Source: Xanthomonas sp. 3793
GTDB lineage: Bacteria; Pseudomonadota; Gammaproteobacteria; Xanthomonadales; Xanthomonadaceae
NCBI RefSeq assembly: GCF_024806835.1
Contig: NZ_JANTYU010000001.1
Coordinates: 1,437,501-1,485,004 of the forward strand
Direction of reading: 5' to 3'
DNA: 47,504 nucleotides
Positions within the stretch are counted from its first letter, which is position 1. Every line of letters begins with the position of its first letter. The notes beneath the pieces were generated by a model. It worked only from the letters and a program-made list of their open reading frames with translations. It ran no database searches and was not told the DNA's origin. The position numbers and the translations under genes are program-made. Positions 1 through 9,857 of this stretch are shown piece after piece.

Positions 1-381
1 GCTGGAAGCGATATAGGTGATGGTCTTGGTGCCGCGGTCGACCAGGATCGACAGGTACAGCTCCTTGACGATCTCGCCGGCGGTGGTCACCAGCACCAGA
101 TTGATCGGCAGCTCGACGCCGGCGGTCTGGTAGGTGGACATCTTGGTGCCGAGCATCTTGGCCGCTGCGGCCTTCACGTCGTCGGTGGTCTTGCAGAACT
201 TGACGCCGCCAGCCTTACCGCGACCGCCCGCGTGGATCTGCGCTTTCACCATCCAGGGGCCCTTGCCCAGGGAATTGGCGACTTCAACCGCTTCGTCCGG
301 GGTCGCCGCGACCTTGCCGGCCGGAACGGGGATGCCGTACTCGGCAAGCAGCTGTTTTGACTGGTATTCGTGGAAATTCAT
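1..381 (-). CDS. sucC: Succinyl-CoA synthetase beta subunit, 5' part (runs off the window)
   Basis: This is the N-terminal 127 codons of the ADP-forming succinyl-CoA ligase beta chain, a TCA-cycle enzyme that couples succinyl-CoA cleavage to ATP synthesis in the cytoplasm. Reading leftward from the ATG at 381, the protein begins [19 protein letters not shown], the classic start of the ATP-grasp domain, followed by a [16 protein letters not shown] stretch that is part of the nucleotide-binding fold. The frame stays open to base 1, so the rest of the gene lies to the left. It is divergent from pilS, with about 230 bp between the starts. Identity is very secure; only completeness is unknown. Confidence 0.95.
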   Translation of the reverse strand, partial: MNFHEYQSKQLLAEYGIPVPAGKVAATPDEAVEVANSLGKGPWMVKAQIHAGGRGKAGGVKFCKTTDDVKAAAAKMLGTKMSTYQTAGVELPINLVLVTTAGEIVKELYLSILVDRGTKTITYIASS

Positions 382-613
382 GCGTCACCGTGGGAAAAGG
401 AAACGACCGCTGCGTGCAACGCAGACCGCCTGAGCGGCACGTCAAGAGACGCGAACGGGCCGCCTATTGTGGCCGACCACGCCGTGCGGCGCAAAATTCG
501 CCGGGATTGGCCGCCCCGTCGCCGCGCTTGCGCGCCGCCCGACACTGTGCGCACGCGCTGTGCGCAGCACCGCAGCTGCCTATACTCGCGGCTTGTTCGG
601 ACGGGGAATCGGC

Positions 614-2227
614 TTGGCACCCATCGCATCGCTCATCGCCCGGGTCCAGTCCGCGCCGCAGCGCGAGCTGTACTTTTTTTCGCTCTACCGGGTGCTGGTG
701 GCCGGGTTGATTGCCGCGCTGGTGTTCAGCCCCTTGTCCGACGCAATCCCCGAGCCGCGCTACCCGCGGCTGGCTGCTGCGGTGGCGATCGGCTACCTGT
801 GCATGGCCATCCCGCTGCTGTTCTGGGGCCGCAGCGAACGCCGCCTCACCGCCACCGTGCTGTGCGCGGTGGTGGCCGACATCCTCGCCGCGACCCTGGC
901 CACCCACGCGCTGCCCGGTGCCAGCGCCGGCATCGCGATGATGCTGCTGTTCAATGTCGCTGCCGCCTCGATCCTGCTGCGCCTGCGCTACGGCATGAGC
1001 ATTGCGGTGCTTGCCAGCGCCGCCATCGTGCTGGAATACCTGTGGACCCTGTTCGAAGGCGGCGGCGCGACCCGCCCGGTGGCCGAGCTGGCCATGTTTG
1101 CCACCAGCTACGTCGCAGTGGCCTTCATCTGCGAGCAGATCGCCTCGCGTGCGCGCAGCAACCAGGTCCTGGCCGAAGAACGCGGCGCCCAGGTCGCCAA
1201 CCTCTACGAGATCAACGAGCTGATCATCCGCCGCATGCGCACCGGCGTGCTGGTGGTCGACACCCACAACCACATCACCCTGGCCAACGAGGCGGCCCTG
1301 GCCCTGCTCGGCGATGGCGACCAGCGCAATGCGCCGGCCGACCTGTCGCTGGTCGCGCTGACCCCGGAACTGGCGCGCCGCCTGCAGCGCTGGCGCAGCG
1401 GGTGGCGCCAGGAGGAAGCCCCGCTGCAGTTGGGTGCCGACCGCCCGGAAGTGCAGCCGCGCTTCGTGCGCCTGCTGGCCGACAGCGACCTGGTGCTGGT
1501 CTTCCTGGACGACGCTTCGGTGGTCTCGCGGCGCGCCGAGTCGCTGACCCTGTCGGCCATGGGGCGCTTTTCGGCCAGCCTGGCGCATGAAATCCGCAAC
1601 CCGCTGGCAGCGATCAGCTACGCCTCGCAGCTGCTGGAGGAATCGCCCGATATCGGCGATGCCGATCGTCGCCTGCTGCAGATCATTCACCAGCAATGCC
1701 AGCGCACCAACGGCATCGTCGAAAGCGTGCTCGGCCTGGCGCGCCGCGAACGCGCCAGCCCGGAAAACCTGGACCTGGCCGCGTTCGTGCGCCGCTTCGT
1801 GGTCGAGTACCGGCAGACCCTGTCGATGGAAACCGACATCCTGGAAGCCAGCATCCAGGGCAGCTCGGTGCATGCCCTGGTCGACCCCAAACACCTGCAC
1901 CAGATTCTCACCGCCCTGGTCCACAACGCGCTCAAGTACGGCCGCGTCATGGACGAACCCGCCCGGGTGAAGTTGCGGGTCGAACGACAGGACCGCATGG
2001 CGGTGATCGATGTCATCGATCGTGGCCCCGGCATCCCGGAGACGGTAGCCGCGCAACTATTCCGCCCGTTCTACACCACCTCCGAACACGGCACCGGGCT
2101 GGGCCTGTACATCGCCCAGGAGTTGTGCCGCGCCAACCAGGCGCAACTGGACTATGTCTCGGTTCCGGGCGGCGGGGCATGTTTCCGGATTGCATTGCAG
2201 GGGCCCAACAGCTTGCTGGGCAAGTAA
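614..2227 (+). CDS. pilS: PilS, membrane sensor histidine kinase of the type IV pilus regulon
   Basis: PilS senses pilin levels in the inner membrane and controls phosphorylation of PilR, which drives sigma-54 transcription of pilA. The first ~190 residues are hydrophobic with about six membrane segments, followed by a PAS-like region, a HisKA domain with H-box SLAHEIRNPLAAISYASQLL, and a HATPase domain with N-box (LVHNALKYG), G1 (DRGPGIPE) and G2 (GTGLGLYIA) motifs. The open frame extends upstream to 467, but the usual protein starts near the TTG at 614 (MAPIASLIARVQ), giving 537 aa, with a GGGGAA ribosome-binding sequence just before it. It is followed by a 357-bp gap and then pilR on the same strand. 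The start is inferred; the function is secure. Confidence 0.9.
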   Translation: MAPIASLIARVQSAPQRELYFFSLYRVLVAGLIAALVFSPLSDAIPEPRYPRLAAAVAIGYLCMAIPLLFWGRSERRLTATVLCAVVADILAATLATHALPGASAGIAMMLLFNVAAASILLRLRYGMSIAVLASAAIVLEYLWTLFEGGGATRPVAELAMFATSYVAVAFICEQIASRARSNQVLAEERGAQVANLYEINELIIRRMRTGVLVVDTHNHITLANEAALALLGDGDQRNAPADLSLVALTPELARRLQRWRSGWRQEEAPLQLGADRPEVQPRFVRLLADSDLVLVFLDDASVVSRRAESLTLSAMGRFSASLAHEIRNPLAAISYASQLLEESPDIGDADRRLLQIIHQQCQRTNGIVESVLGLARRERASPENLDLAAFVRRFVVEYRQTLSMETDILEASIQGSSVHALVDPKHLHQILTALVHNALKYGRVMDEPARVKLRVERQDRMAVIDVIDRGPGIPETVAAQLFRPFYTTSEHGTGLGLYIAQELCRANQAQLDYVSVPGGGACFRIALQGPNSLLGK

Positions 2228-2584
2228 GTTGGCCGATTCGGGCATTTTGCCAGTGCATGTGTGGGCGGCCGTGGTGCACCGATGTTGCATCGCGTGTGGG
2301 CATGCGCTCGATAGGCGGCGTCCAGGCTGTCCTTGTGCCATCGCCGATGGTTTCGAGAGCCGCTTGCCGATGCTCAACCGCTTGAAAAACGGCAGCAAAA
2401 GCAGGCATCCATCGACGAGCGGGCCGCGTGCAACTCAGATCACCTGTGACTGGCAACCGCGCCGAGGCCTTGATGGCTGTCCGCCATTTCTGGGCAGCGT
2501 TCAAGCAGATCCTTCGACCAGCCGCGCCGCGCCCTTACTGCCGGCAATTGTCGAGTGTCGTCACGCTGGGCTATCGTGCGCGGC
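2228..2584. other. Intergenic gap between pilS and pilR
   Basis: These 357 bases separate two genes that are often closer together. Short open frames cross it but none has the composition or homology of a gene. I see no clear terminator hairpin and no convincing promoter, although a pilR promoter is likely to lie here. Confidence 0.5.
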
Positions 2585-3979
<1,395 letters not shown>

Positions 3980-3985
3980 AGAAGC

Positions 3986-4068
3986 TGGGATTGGGGATTG
4001 GGGATTGGGGATTGGGGATTGGGGATTGGGGATTGGGGGAATCGGGAATCGGGAATCGGGAATCGGGA
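3986..4068. repeat. Heptanucleotide tandem repeats (GGGGATT then GGGAATC)
   Basis: Immediately after the pilR stop there are about six copies of a 7-bp unit GGGGATT, followed by about four copies of a related 7-bp unit GGGAATC. One array has apparently evolved into the other by two substitutions. G-rich 7-mers of this type are common between genes in Xanthomonas and are prone to copy-number change. The array is noncoding in practice, although open frames run through it. Confidence 0.85.
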
Positions 4069-4255
4069 ACACTTTGCAGTTCGATTGCTCTTACAGGGCC
4101 GAAGCTAAGTCGATATCAGCACACGCATGGCTCGCCTTCGACTCCCTGATCCCCACTCCGGCTCCCCGCCGCTCAGCCCTTTCACGTCGGTGCAAGAAAC
4201 TGCACGAGGGCGACTCAAAGCACCACCAACCCGCAACACAAAGCACGCTACATAC

Positions 4256-4279
4256 CCTTCTCCCGCCTGCGGGAGAAGG
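4256..4279. repeat. Perfect 11-bp inverted repeat between pilR and pilB
   Basis: CCTTCTCCCGC and its exact reverse complement GCGGGAGAAGG are separated by only CT, giving a very stable hairpin between the 3' ends of the convergent genes pilR and pilB. It is followed by a second small palindrome (GCCC GAA GGGC). This resembles the dispersed intergenic hairpins of Xanthomonas and may serve as a bidirectional transcription stop, although there is no T-run. The rest of the 3980-4303 gap shows nothing else. Confidence 0.7.
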
Positions 4280-4303
4280 TGCCCGAAGGGCGGATGAGGG
4301 CGC

Positions 4304-6040
4304 TCAGTCCTTGGTCACGCGATTGATCTCGGCCAGGCTGGTCACCCCGTGCGCCGCCTTGACCAACGCCGACTGACGCAGGTCGCGGATGCCGATACTC
4401 TGCGCCGCCTCGGCGATCTGCATCGCGTTGCCACCTTCCAGCACGATCGCACCGATCTCGTCGGTCATCGGCATCACCTGATAGATACCGGTACGGCCCT
4501 TGTAGCCTTCGGTGCATTCGTCGCAGCCCACCGCTTCATATAGCTCGATACCGGCAGCGATCTGCGCCGGCGTGAAGCCTTCGGCCAACAACGCATGCTC
4601 GGGCAACACCGCCTTGCGCTTGCAGTTGTTGCATAGGCGGCGCGCCAGACGCTGCGCGATCACCAGGGTCACCGACGAGGTGATGTTGTAGGGCGCGATG
4701 CCCATGTTCATCAAACGTGCAATGGTCTGTGGCGCATCGTTGGTATGCAGCGTCGACAGCACCATGTGACCGGTCTGCGCCGCCTTGATCGCAATCTCGG
4801 CCGTCTCCAGGTCGCGGATTTCGCCGACCATGATGATGTCCGGATCCTGGCGCAGGAACGAGCGCAGGGCCGCCGCAAAGGTCATGCCGCGTTTGTTGTT
4901 CTGCTGGACCTGGTTGACGCCGGGCAGGCGGATTTCCACCGGATCCTCGGCAGTTGAGATGTTGCGCGTCTCATCGTTCAGGATGCCCAGCGCCGTATAC
5001 AACGACACCGTCTTGCCCGAACCGGTTGGCCCCGTCACCAGCACCATGCCGTAAGGTTTGTGGATCGCATCCAGGAACAGCTTCTGCTGATCCGACTCGT
5101 AACCCAGCTTCTCAATCCCCAGCTTGGCCGCACTGCCGTCCAGGATACGCAACACCACCTTCTCGCCAAACAAGGTCGGCAAGGTGCTCACACGGAAGTC
5201 GATCTGCTTGGTCTTGGACAGGTTGAGCTTGATGCGTCCGTCCTGCGGCACCCGCTTCTCGGCGATATCCAGCTGCGACATCACCTTCAGGCGCGCGGCG
5301 ATGCGCTGGCTCAGCTTCACCGGTGCCTTGGCCACGTTCTTCAACAGCCCGTCGATGCGCAAGCGCACCCGGTAATCGTCTTCGTAGGGCTCGAAATGGA
5401 TGTCGGAGGCTCCCCGCCGGATCGCATCCACCAGCACCTTGTTAACGAACTTCACCACCGGCGTGTCGTCGCCTTTCGCATCGACCCCGGAATCCCCGCC
5501 GGCGCCCATGTCCTCGTCCCCGGCCGACACGTCCAGGTTGTCCATGCCCTCATCATCGTCACCGAGCGACGACCCAAGCGACGCATTGCTCGCCTGCCAC
5601 TGCTCAAGCGTGCGACGAATCTGATCCTCATCGACCAGAATTGGCTCGACCACCAGATTCGTATGGAACTTGATGTCATCCAGTGCCCGGGTCTGGGTCG
5701 GGTTGCTCACTCCCACGAACAATCGGTTACCGCGCTTGAACAGCGGCAGCACCTGGTACTTCTGCAGCAACTCCTCACTGACCAGCTTGACCGCGTTCTG
5801 GTTGGCATCAAATGCCGATACATCCAGCAGCGGCATGCCAAATTCGACCGCGTTGGCGGCGGCGAGCTGGGATGCAGCAACCAACTTTTTCTCGGAGAAC
5901 CATTGCGGTAAAGGAATCTTTGCCGCCGCAGCTTGGTCCATTGCAGTACGCGCTGCCGCTTCTTCCAAGGCGCCGTCTTGGACCAGCCGCCTGGCAATGC
6001 CGGTGATTCCGACCAAATTAGCCGTTCCCATGACACTCAT
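4304..6040 (-). CDS. pilB: PilB, type IV pilus extension ATPase
   Basis: PilB is the cytoplasmic hexameric ATPase that powers pilus polymerisation at the inner-membrane platform PilC. The 578-aa length is standard. The N-terminal ~145 residues are the MshEN-type domain, then an acidic linker (161-192) and the GspE/PilB core: Walker A GPTGSGKT (337-344), Walker B region DIIMVGEIRD (401-410), His box (HMVLSTLHTND), and a tetracysteine zinc site (Cys470, 473, 506, 509). The ATG at 6040 is used; a second in-frame ATG three codons on is also possible. It is convergent with pilR and downstream of pilA on the same strand, separated from pilA by a strong terminator, so pilB probably has its own promoter in 6041-6110. 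Confidence 0.95.
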   Translation of the reverse strand: MSVMGTANLVGITGIARRLVQDGALEEAAARTAMDQAAAAKIPLPQWFSEKKLVAASQLAAANAVEFGMPLLDVSAFDANQNAVKLVSEELLQKYQVLPLFKRGNRLFVGVSNPTQTRALDDIKFHTNLVVEPILVDEDQIRRTLEQWQASNASLGSSLGDDDEGMDNLDVSAGDEDMGAGGDSGVDAKGDDTPVVKFVNKVLVDAIRRGASDIHFEPYEDDYRVRLRIDGLLKNVAKAPVKLSQRIAARLKVMSQLDIAEKRVPQDGRIKLNLSKTKQIDFRVSTLPTLFGEKVVLRILDGSAAKLGIEKLGYESDQQKLFLDAIHKPYGMVLVTGPTGSGKTVSLYTALGILNDETRNISTAEDPVEIRLPGVNQVQQNNKRGMTFAAALRSFLRQDPDIIMVGEIRDLETAEIAIKAAQTGHMVLSTLHTNDAPQTIARLMNMGIAPYNITSSVTLVIAQRLARRLCNNCKRKAVLPEHALLAEGFTPAQIAAGIELYEAVGCDECTEGYKGRTGIYQVMPMTDEIGAIVLEGGNAMQIAEAAQSIGIRDLRQSALVKAAHGVTSLAEINRVTKD

Positions 6041-6103
6041 AGCAGTACTCGCGAGCGATATAGCAAAGGATATCCGAAAAAGCCCAACTAATCGGCTCTA
6101 TTT

Positions 6104-6138
6104 TCAACAAAAAATGGCCCCACAGGGTGGGGCCATTT
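6104..6138 (-). terminator. Rho-independent terminator of pilA
   Basis: A perfect 12-bp inverted repeat (AAATGGCCCCAC, loop 3 nt, GTGGGGCCATTT) at 6112-6138 is followed on the minus strand by a run of T. It sits just downstream of the pilA stop and would end the abundant pilA transcript before pilB. Confidence 0.9.
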
Positions 6139-6165
6139 CTCATTACTAGACACTAATGCAAAGCA

Positions 6166-6573
6166 TTAGGTGCACTTGCCGGGCTTGTACTTCGCATCCA
6201 GATCGGATCCGCAGCTCCACAGCCCAGTCGCGGCATCACGAGTCCAAGTCAGGTTCTTGCCGTTGAACTTCGTTGCGTTTCCTCCCCGAGTAGCACAAAC
6301 GATGGTGTTTGCAGTCACCGTCACGGTGCAGTAAGAAGTAGTACCGCCCACACCGATGTAACCTGCGTCAGCGGCAGCGGTACTCGGGGTCTTACCCTCA
6401 TTGGTTGCCTGCTCGAAACCAACCTTTCCGGGTGTGATTTCGGCGAGTGCCGCTGCGGCCTGCGACTTCACAACGTAGTCTTGGTAGGCAGGAAGCGCGA
6501 TAGCAGCCAGGATGGCAATGATCGCAACAACGATCATCAATTCGATTAGCGTAAAACCTTGTTGCTTCTTCAT
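6166..6573 (-). CDS. pilA: Type IV major pilin
   Basis: This is the structural subunit of the type IV pilus, secreted as a prepilin and processed by PilD. The 135-aa protein starts [20 protein letters not shown]: a short basic leader, the PilD cleavage site Gly6/Phe7, Glu5 of the mature chain, and the hydrophobic helix that packs in the fibre core. The globular part has two Cys pairs, one around the CTV...VCAT strand and one forming the C-terminal D-region loop (WSCGSD...PGKC). A good ribosome-binding sequence (AGGGGATA) lies 5 bases before the ATG. Many Xanthomonas genomes have two tandem pilin genes at this spot; here there is one. Confidence 0.94.
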   Translation of the reverse strand: MKKQQGFTLIELMIVVAIIAILAAIALPAYQDYVVKSQAAAALAEITPGKVGFEQATNEGKTPSTAAADAGYIGVGGTTSYCTVTVTANTIVCATRGGNATKFNGKNLTWTRDAATGLWSCGSDLDAKYKPGKCT

Positions 6574-6664
6574 AGGTATCCCCTAGATTGTTAATTAAGG
6601 TTGTCCGCCCGCGGGCCACTCCCCTTGGGCGCCGCGCGGCGGGTGCCACGTGCAGGACCAACCA

Positions 6665-6680
6665 AGCAGAAAGCATGCCA
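6665..6680 (-). promoter_or_regulatory. Sigma-54 promoter of pilA
   Basis: Read leftward, the sequence is TGGCATGCTTTCTGCT. It matches the -24/-12 consensus TGGCAC-N5-TTGCT at 9 of 11 defined positions and keeps the essential GG and GC ten bases apart. Transcription would start near 6655, leaving an ~80-nt leader before pilA. The presence of PilS/PilR 4 kb away, the known activators of pilA, supports it. No PilR-binding site was identified with confidence. Confidence 0.8.
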
Positions 6681-6915
6681 ACTCTGACATGACCCAGCAG
6701 GTCCTTGAAGACATGATGCCCCAGATCACCGCAAATGCACGCGGCACGTGATCAGTCTGCTACGGACATCCAACTAGGCCACACTGGGTCACAAGGTGAC
6801 GCAAAACGACAGTCAAGTCATGACGCTGCCGACCTAAGCACAAAGGTGCCACAAGACGCAGAACCAGCTAACATCGCGGCTGTATTCGCCTGGGGATGGC
6901 GGATGGGGATCTCAT

Positions 6916-8172
6916 ATGTCAGCAGCACGCAGTGCAACCAAAGGCAGTTCGGCCGCAGCCGTCAACCAGATGAGCCTGTTTGTCTGGGAGGGTACAGACA
7001 AGCGCGGCGTGAAGATGAAAGGGGAGCAAAACGCACGCAACGCAAACTTACTGCGTGCCGAGCTTCGTCGTCAGGGAATCACCCCGAGAGTCGTAAAAGC
7101 AAAGCCTAAGCCTCTTTTCGGCGCAACTGGCAAGAAAGTTACGGCAAAAGACATTGCGTTTTTCAGTCGTCAAATGGCGACAATGATGAAATCAGGCGTA
7201 CCTATCGTAGGGGCTCTTGAAATTATTGGCGAAGGCCAGAAAAATCCGCGCATGCGGAACATGGTCGGTCAGATCAGGACCGATATTGAGGGCGGCTCTT
7301 CACTTCACGAAGCTATTAGCAAACATCCGGTTCAGTTTGACGAGCTCTATCGAAACCTTGTTCGCGCGGGCGAGAGCGCAGGCGTACTGGAAACGGTGCT
7401 AGATACGATAGCCAGCTACAAGGAAAATATAGAAGCACTTAAGGGAAAGATAAGAAAAGCACTGTTCTACCCAGCCATGGTGATGGCAGTGGCATTATTG
7501 GTGAGCTCCATTTTGCTGATATGGGTTGTCCCCCAATTTGAAGATGTCTTCAAAGGATTTGGAGCTGAACTTCCTGCATTCACGCAAATGATTGTGAATG
7601 CGTCGCGCTTCATGGTCTCTTGGTGGTGGGCACTTTTGATCGCAGTAGTAGGCGCAGTTGTGGGTCTGATTTTTGCCTACAAACGCTCCCCAGCCATGCA
7701 GCACAGCATGGACAGATTAATCTTGAAAGTGCCAGTTATTGGCGAAATCATGCACAACAGTTCGGTCGCGCGCTTCGCTAGGACAACTGCTGTCACTTTT
7801 AAAGCGGGCGTACCATTGGTTGAAGCGCTCAGCATCGTGGCAGGCGCCACCGGCAACTCTGTTTATGAGGCTGCCGTGTTGCGTATGCGTGATGATGTAT
7901 CCGTAGGCTACCCCGTAAACGTTGCGATGAAGCAGGTCAACCTGTTCCCGCATATGGTGGTTCAGATGACTGCTATTGGCGAGGAGGCCGGCGCACTGGA
8001 TGCGATGCTGTTCAAAGTTGCGGAATACTTTGAGCAGGAGGTCAACAATGCTGTAGACGCACTCAGTAGCCTTCTGGAACCTCTCATCATGGTGTTCATT
8101 GGTACCATCGTCGGTGGCATGGTCATCGGCATGTACCTGCCTATCTTCAAGCTCGCTTCGGTGGTTGGATAA
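6916..8172 (+). CDS. pilC: PilC, inner-membrane platform protein of the type IV pilus
   Basis: PilC is the polytopic core on which PilB and PilT act to add or remove pilin. The 418-aa protein carries two T2SF/GspF domains (about residues 75-200 and 280-400), each with a cytoplasmic helical bundle. Membrane helices are visible at AMVMAVALLVSSILLIWVV, WWALLIAVVGAVVGLIFAY and the C-terminal PLIMVFIGTIVGGMVIGMYL. An alternative start at 6970 (MSLFVWEGTDKRG) would remove 18 residues; the start at 6916 is kept because GGGGAT precedes it at workable spacing. It is divergent from pilA and followed 6 bp later by pilD. Codon use in the first two thirds is more AT-rich than in pilD, suggesting recombination of the pilA-pilC interval. 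Confidence 0.93.
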   Translation: MSAARSATKGSSAAAVNQMSLFVWEGTDKRGVKMKGEQNARNANLLRAELRRQGITPRVVKAKPKPLFGATGKKVTAKDIAFFSRQMATMMKSGVPIVGALEIIGEGQKNPRMRNMVGQIRTDIEGGSSLHEAISKHPVQFDELYRNLVRAGESAGVLETVLDTIASYKENIEALKGKIRKALFYPAMVMAVALLVSSILLIWVVPQFEDVFKGFGAELPAFTQMIVNASRFMVSWWWALLIAVVGAVVGLIFAYKRSPAMQHSMDRLILKVPVIGEIMHNSSVARFARTTAVTFKAGVPLVEALSIVAGATGNSVYEAAVLRMRDDVSVGYPVNVAMKQVNLFPHMVVQMTAIGEEAGALDAMLFKVAEYFEQEVNNAVDALSSLLEPLIMVFIGTIVGGMVIGMYLPIFKLASVVG

Positions 8173-8178
8173 GACGTA

Positions 8179-9042
8179 ATGGCATTTCTCGACCAGCATC
8201 CCGGTCTCGGCTTTCCCGCCGCGGCCGGACTGGGACTGCTGATCGGCAGCTTCCTGAACGTGGTGATCCTGCGCTTGCCCAAGCGCATGGAGTGGCAGTG
8301 GCGGCGCGATGCGCGCGAGATCCTGGAGTTGCCGGAGCTGTATGAGCCGCCGCCGCCTGGGATCGTGGTGGAGCCCTCGCACGACCCGGTCACCGGCGAC
8401 AAGCTCAAGTGGTGGGAGAACATCCCGGTTCTGAGCTGGGTGATGCTGCGCGGCAAGTCGCGCTATAGCGGCAACCCGATCTCGATCCAGTATCCATTGG
8501 TGGAGCTGCTCACGGCCTTTTTGTGCGTGGCTAGCGTTTGGCGGTTCGGGTTCGGGTGGCAGGGCTTCGGCGCAATTGTGCTGAGCTGCTTCCTGGTGGC
8601 GATGTCCGGCATCGACCTGCGCCACAAGCTGCTGCCGGACCAGCTGACCCTGCCGCTCATGTGGCTGGGCCTGGTCGGCTCGATGGACAACCTCTACATG
8701 CCGGCCAAGCCCGCCCTGCTGGGCGCGGCGGTGGGCTATGTCTCGCTGTGGACGGTGTGGTGGCTGTTCAAGCAGCTCACCGGCAAGGAAGGCATGGGCC
8801 ACGGCGACTTCAAGCTACTGGCCGCGCTCGGCGCCTGGTGCGGGCTAAAAGGCATCCTGCCGATCATCCTGATCTCCTCGCTGGTCGGCGCCATCCTGGG
8901 CTCGATCTGGCTGGTGGCCAAGGGCCGCGACCGCGCCACCCCGATCCCGTTCGGCCCCTACCTGGCCATTGCCGGCTGGGTGGTGTTCTTCTGGGGCAAC
9001 GATCTGGTGGACGGCTACCTGCACTTCGCAGGCTTGCGTTGA
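8179..9042 (+). CDS. pilD: Prepilin peptidase/N-methyltransferase PilD (XpsO), lacking the cysteine motif
   Basis: This integral membrane aspartyl protease cleaves and N-methylates prepilins of both the type IV pilus and the Xps type II secretion system. The 287-aa protein has the N-terminal GSFLNVVILRLPKR motif, ~8 membrane helices and both catalytic aspartates, Asp146 (SGIDLRHKLLPD) and Asp210 (GMGHGDFK). The region before ENIPVLSW, which in most homologues holds two CxxC pairs, has none here (SHDPVTGDKLKWW and RGKSRYSGN). From memory this Cys-less form is the norm in Xanthomonas, so the enzyme should be active. It lies 6 bp after pilC and 13 bp before coaE, an apparent pilC-pilD-coaE operon. 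Confidence 0.94.
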   Translation: MAFLDQHPGLGFPAAAGLGLLIGSFLNVVILRLPKRMEWQWRRDAREILELPELYEPPPPGIVVEPSHDPVTGDKLKWWENIPVLSWVMLRGKSRYSGNPISIQYPLVELLTAFLCVASVWRFGFGWQGFGAIVLSCFLVAMSGIDLRHKLLPDQLTLPLMWLGLVGSMDNLYMPAKPALLGAAVGYVSLWTVWWLFKQLTGKEGMGHGDFKLLAALGAWCGLKGILPIILISSLVGAILGSIWLVAKGRDRATPIPFGPYLAIAGWVVFFWGNDLVDGYLHFAGLR

Positions 9043-9055
9043 CAGGGGCGCGGCG

Positions 9056-9700
9056 ATGAGCGACTTCATCGTCGGCCTCACTGGCGGCATTGCCTCCGGC
9101 AAGAGCGCCCTGGCCGCTGAGTTCGAGAAGCTGGGCGTGCCGGTTATCGATGCGGATATCGTGGCGCGGAAGTTGGTGGCGCCCGGCCCTGTTCTCGATG
9201 CCATTACGGAGCATTTTGGCCAAGGCATCTTATTGCCGAATGGCACGCTAGATCGCCAGGCCTTACGCAAGATCGTCTTCGGTGATACAGCTCAACGAAA
9301 AGCGCTAGAGGCGATCACACACCCTGCCATCCGCGCAGAACTGCAGCGCGCCGCGCAGGCGGCCGAGGGCCCTTATGCCATTGTCGCGATCCCCTTACTG
9401 GCCGAAGCTGGCGGCCGAGCGACCTATCCTTGGTTGGACCGCGTCTTAGTCGTTGATACGCCGGTCGAACTGCAGCATGCCAGACTTATGCAACGCGATG
9501 GCAGCACGGCGGCGCTGGCTGATCAGATGATTGCTGCGCAAGTCTCTCGCGAAGAGCGCCTGGCACTTGCCGATGACGTGGTCAGCAACATTGGTCCGCA
9601 AGAATATCTGATAAGCGATACGAAAAAGCTAGAAGCGCTCTATCGTATCCACGCTGCCGCCAAAAAGAACTCGTCATGCACCTTTGAAACAAGAGCCTAG
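9056..9700 (+). CDS. coaE: Dephospho-CoA kinase
   Basis: CoaE performs the last step of coenzyme A synthesis, ATP-dependent 3'-phosphorylation of dephospho-CoA. The 214-aa protein begins MSDFIVGLTGGIASGKS with the P-loop at residues 7-17, followed by the conserved VIDADIVARKLV motif and the ITHPAIRAEL segment. The ATG at 9056 gives the P-loop start; the frame upstream overlaps pilD. The third quarter onward is noticeably less GC-rich than pilD, and the last ~20 residues (AAAKKNSSCTFETRA) look atypical. The gene end sits directly at the border of the AT-rich RHS cargo, so its 3' end may have been exchanged. Function is nevertheless secure. Confidence 0.93.
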   Translation: MSDFIVGLTGGIASGKSALAAEFEKLGVPVIDADIVARKLVAPGPVLDAITEHFGQGILLPNGTLDRQALRKIVFGDTAQRKALEAITHPAIRAELQRAAQAAEGPYAIVAIPLLAEAGGRATYPWLDRVLVVDTPVELQHARLMQRDGSTAALADQMIAAQVSREERLALADDVVSNIGPQEYLISDTKKLEALYRIHAAAKKNSSCTFETRA

Positions 9701-9857
9701 AATTCGAATCCAGCTGTTTTAGATATTTTGCACAGACCGTCAAGCTCAAAACATTGCAAGCAAACGCACCACTGGATATCCGCACAATTATCTCAATAAA
9801 TTACTAGCCAACAACCGCTATTAGCTTGCAAATAACCACTGAACTCAGGGATAGAGA

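Noticed and set aside
464..2056. 530-aa open frame opposite pilS
   Set aside because: It is a GC-rich shadow of pilS with biased, repetitive composition and no recognisable domain.
3986..4068. Array considered as a CRISPR
   Set aside because: The units are 7 bp and directly adjacent with no spacers; no cas genes are present. No CRISPR array was seen anywhere in the window.
6638..6657. Alternative sigma-54-like site TGGCACCCGCCGCGC before pilA
   Set aside because: The -24 element is good, but the -12 half is GCGC instead of TTGC; the site at 6665-6680 is better overall.
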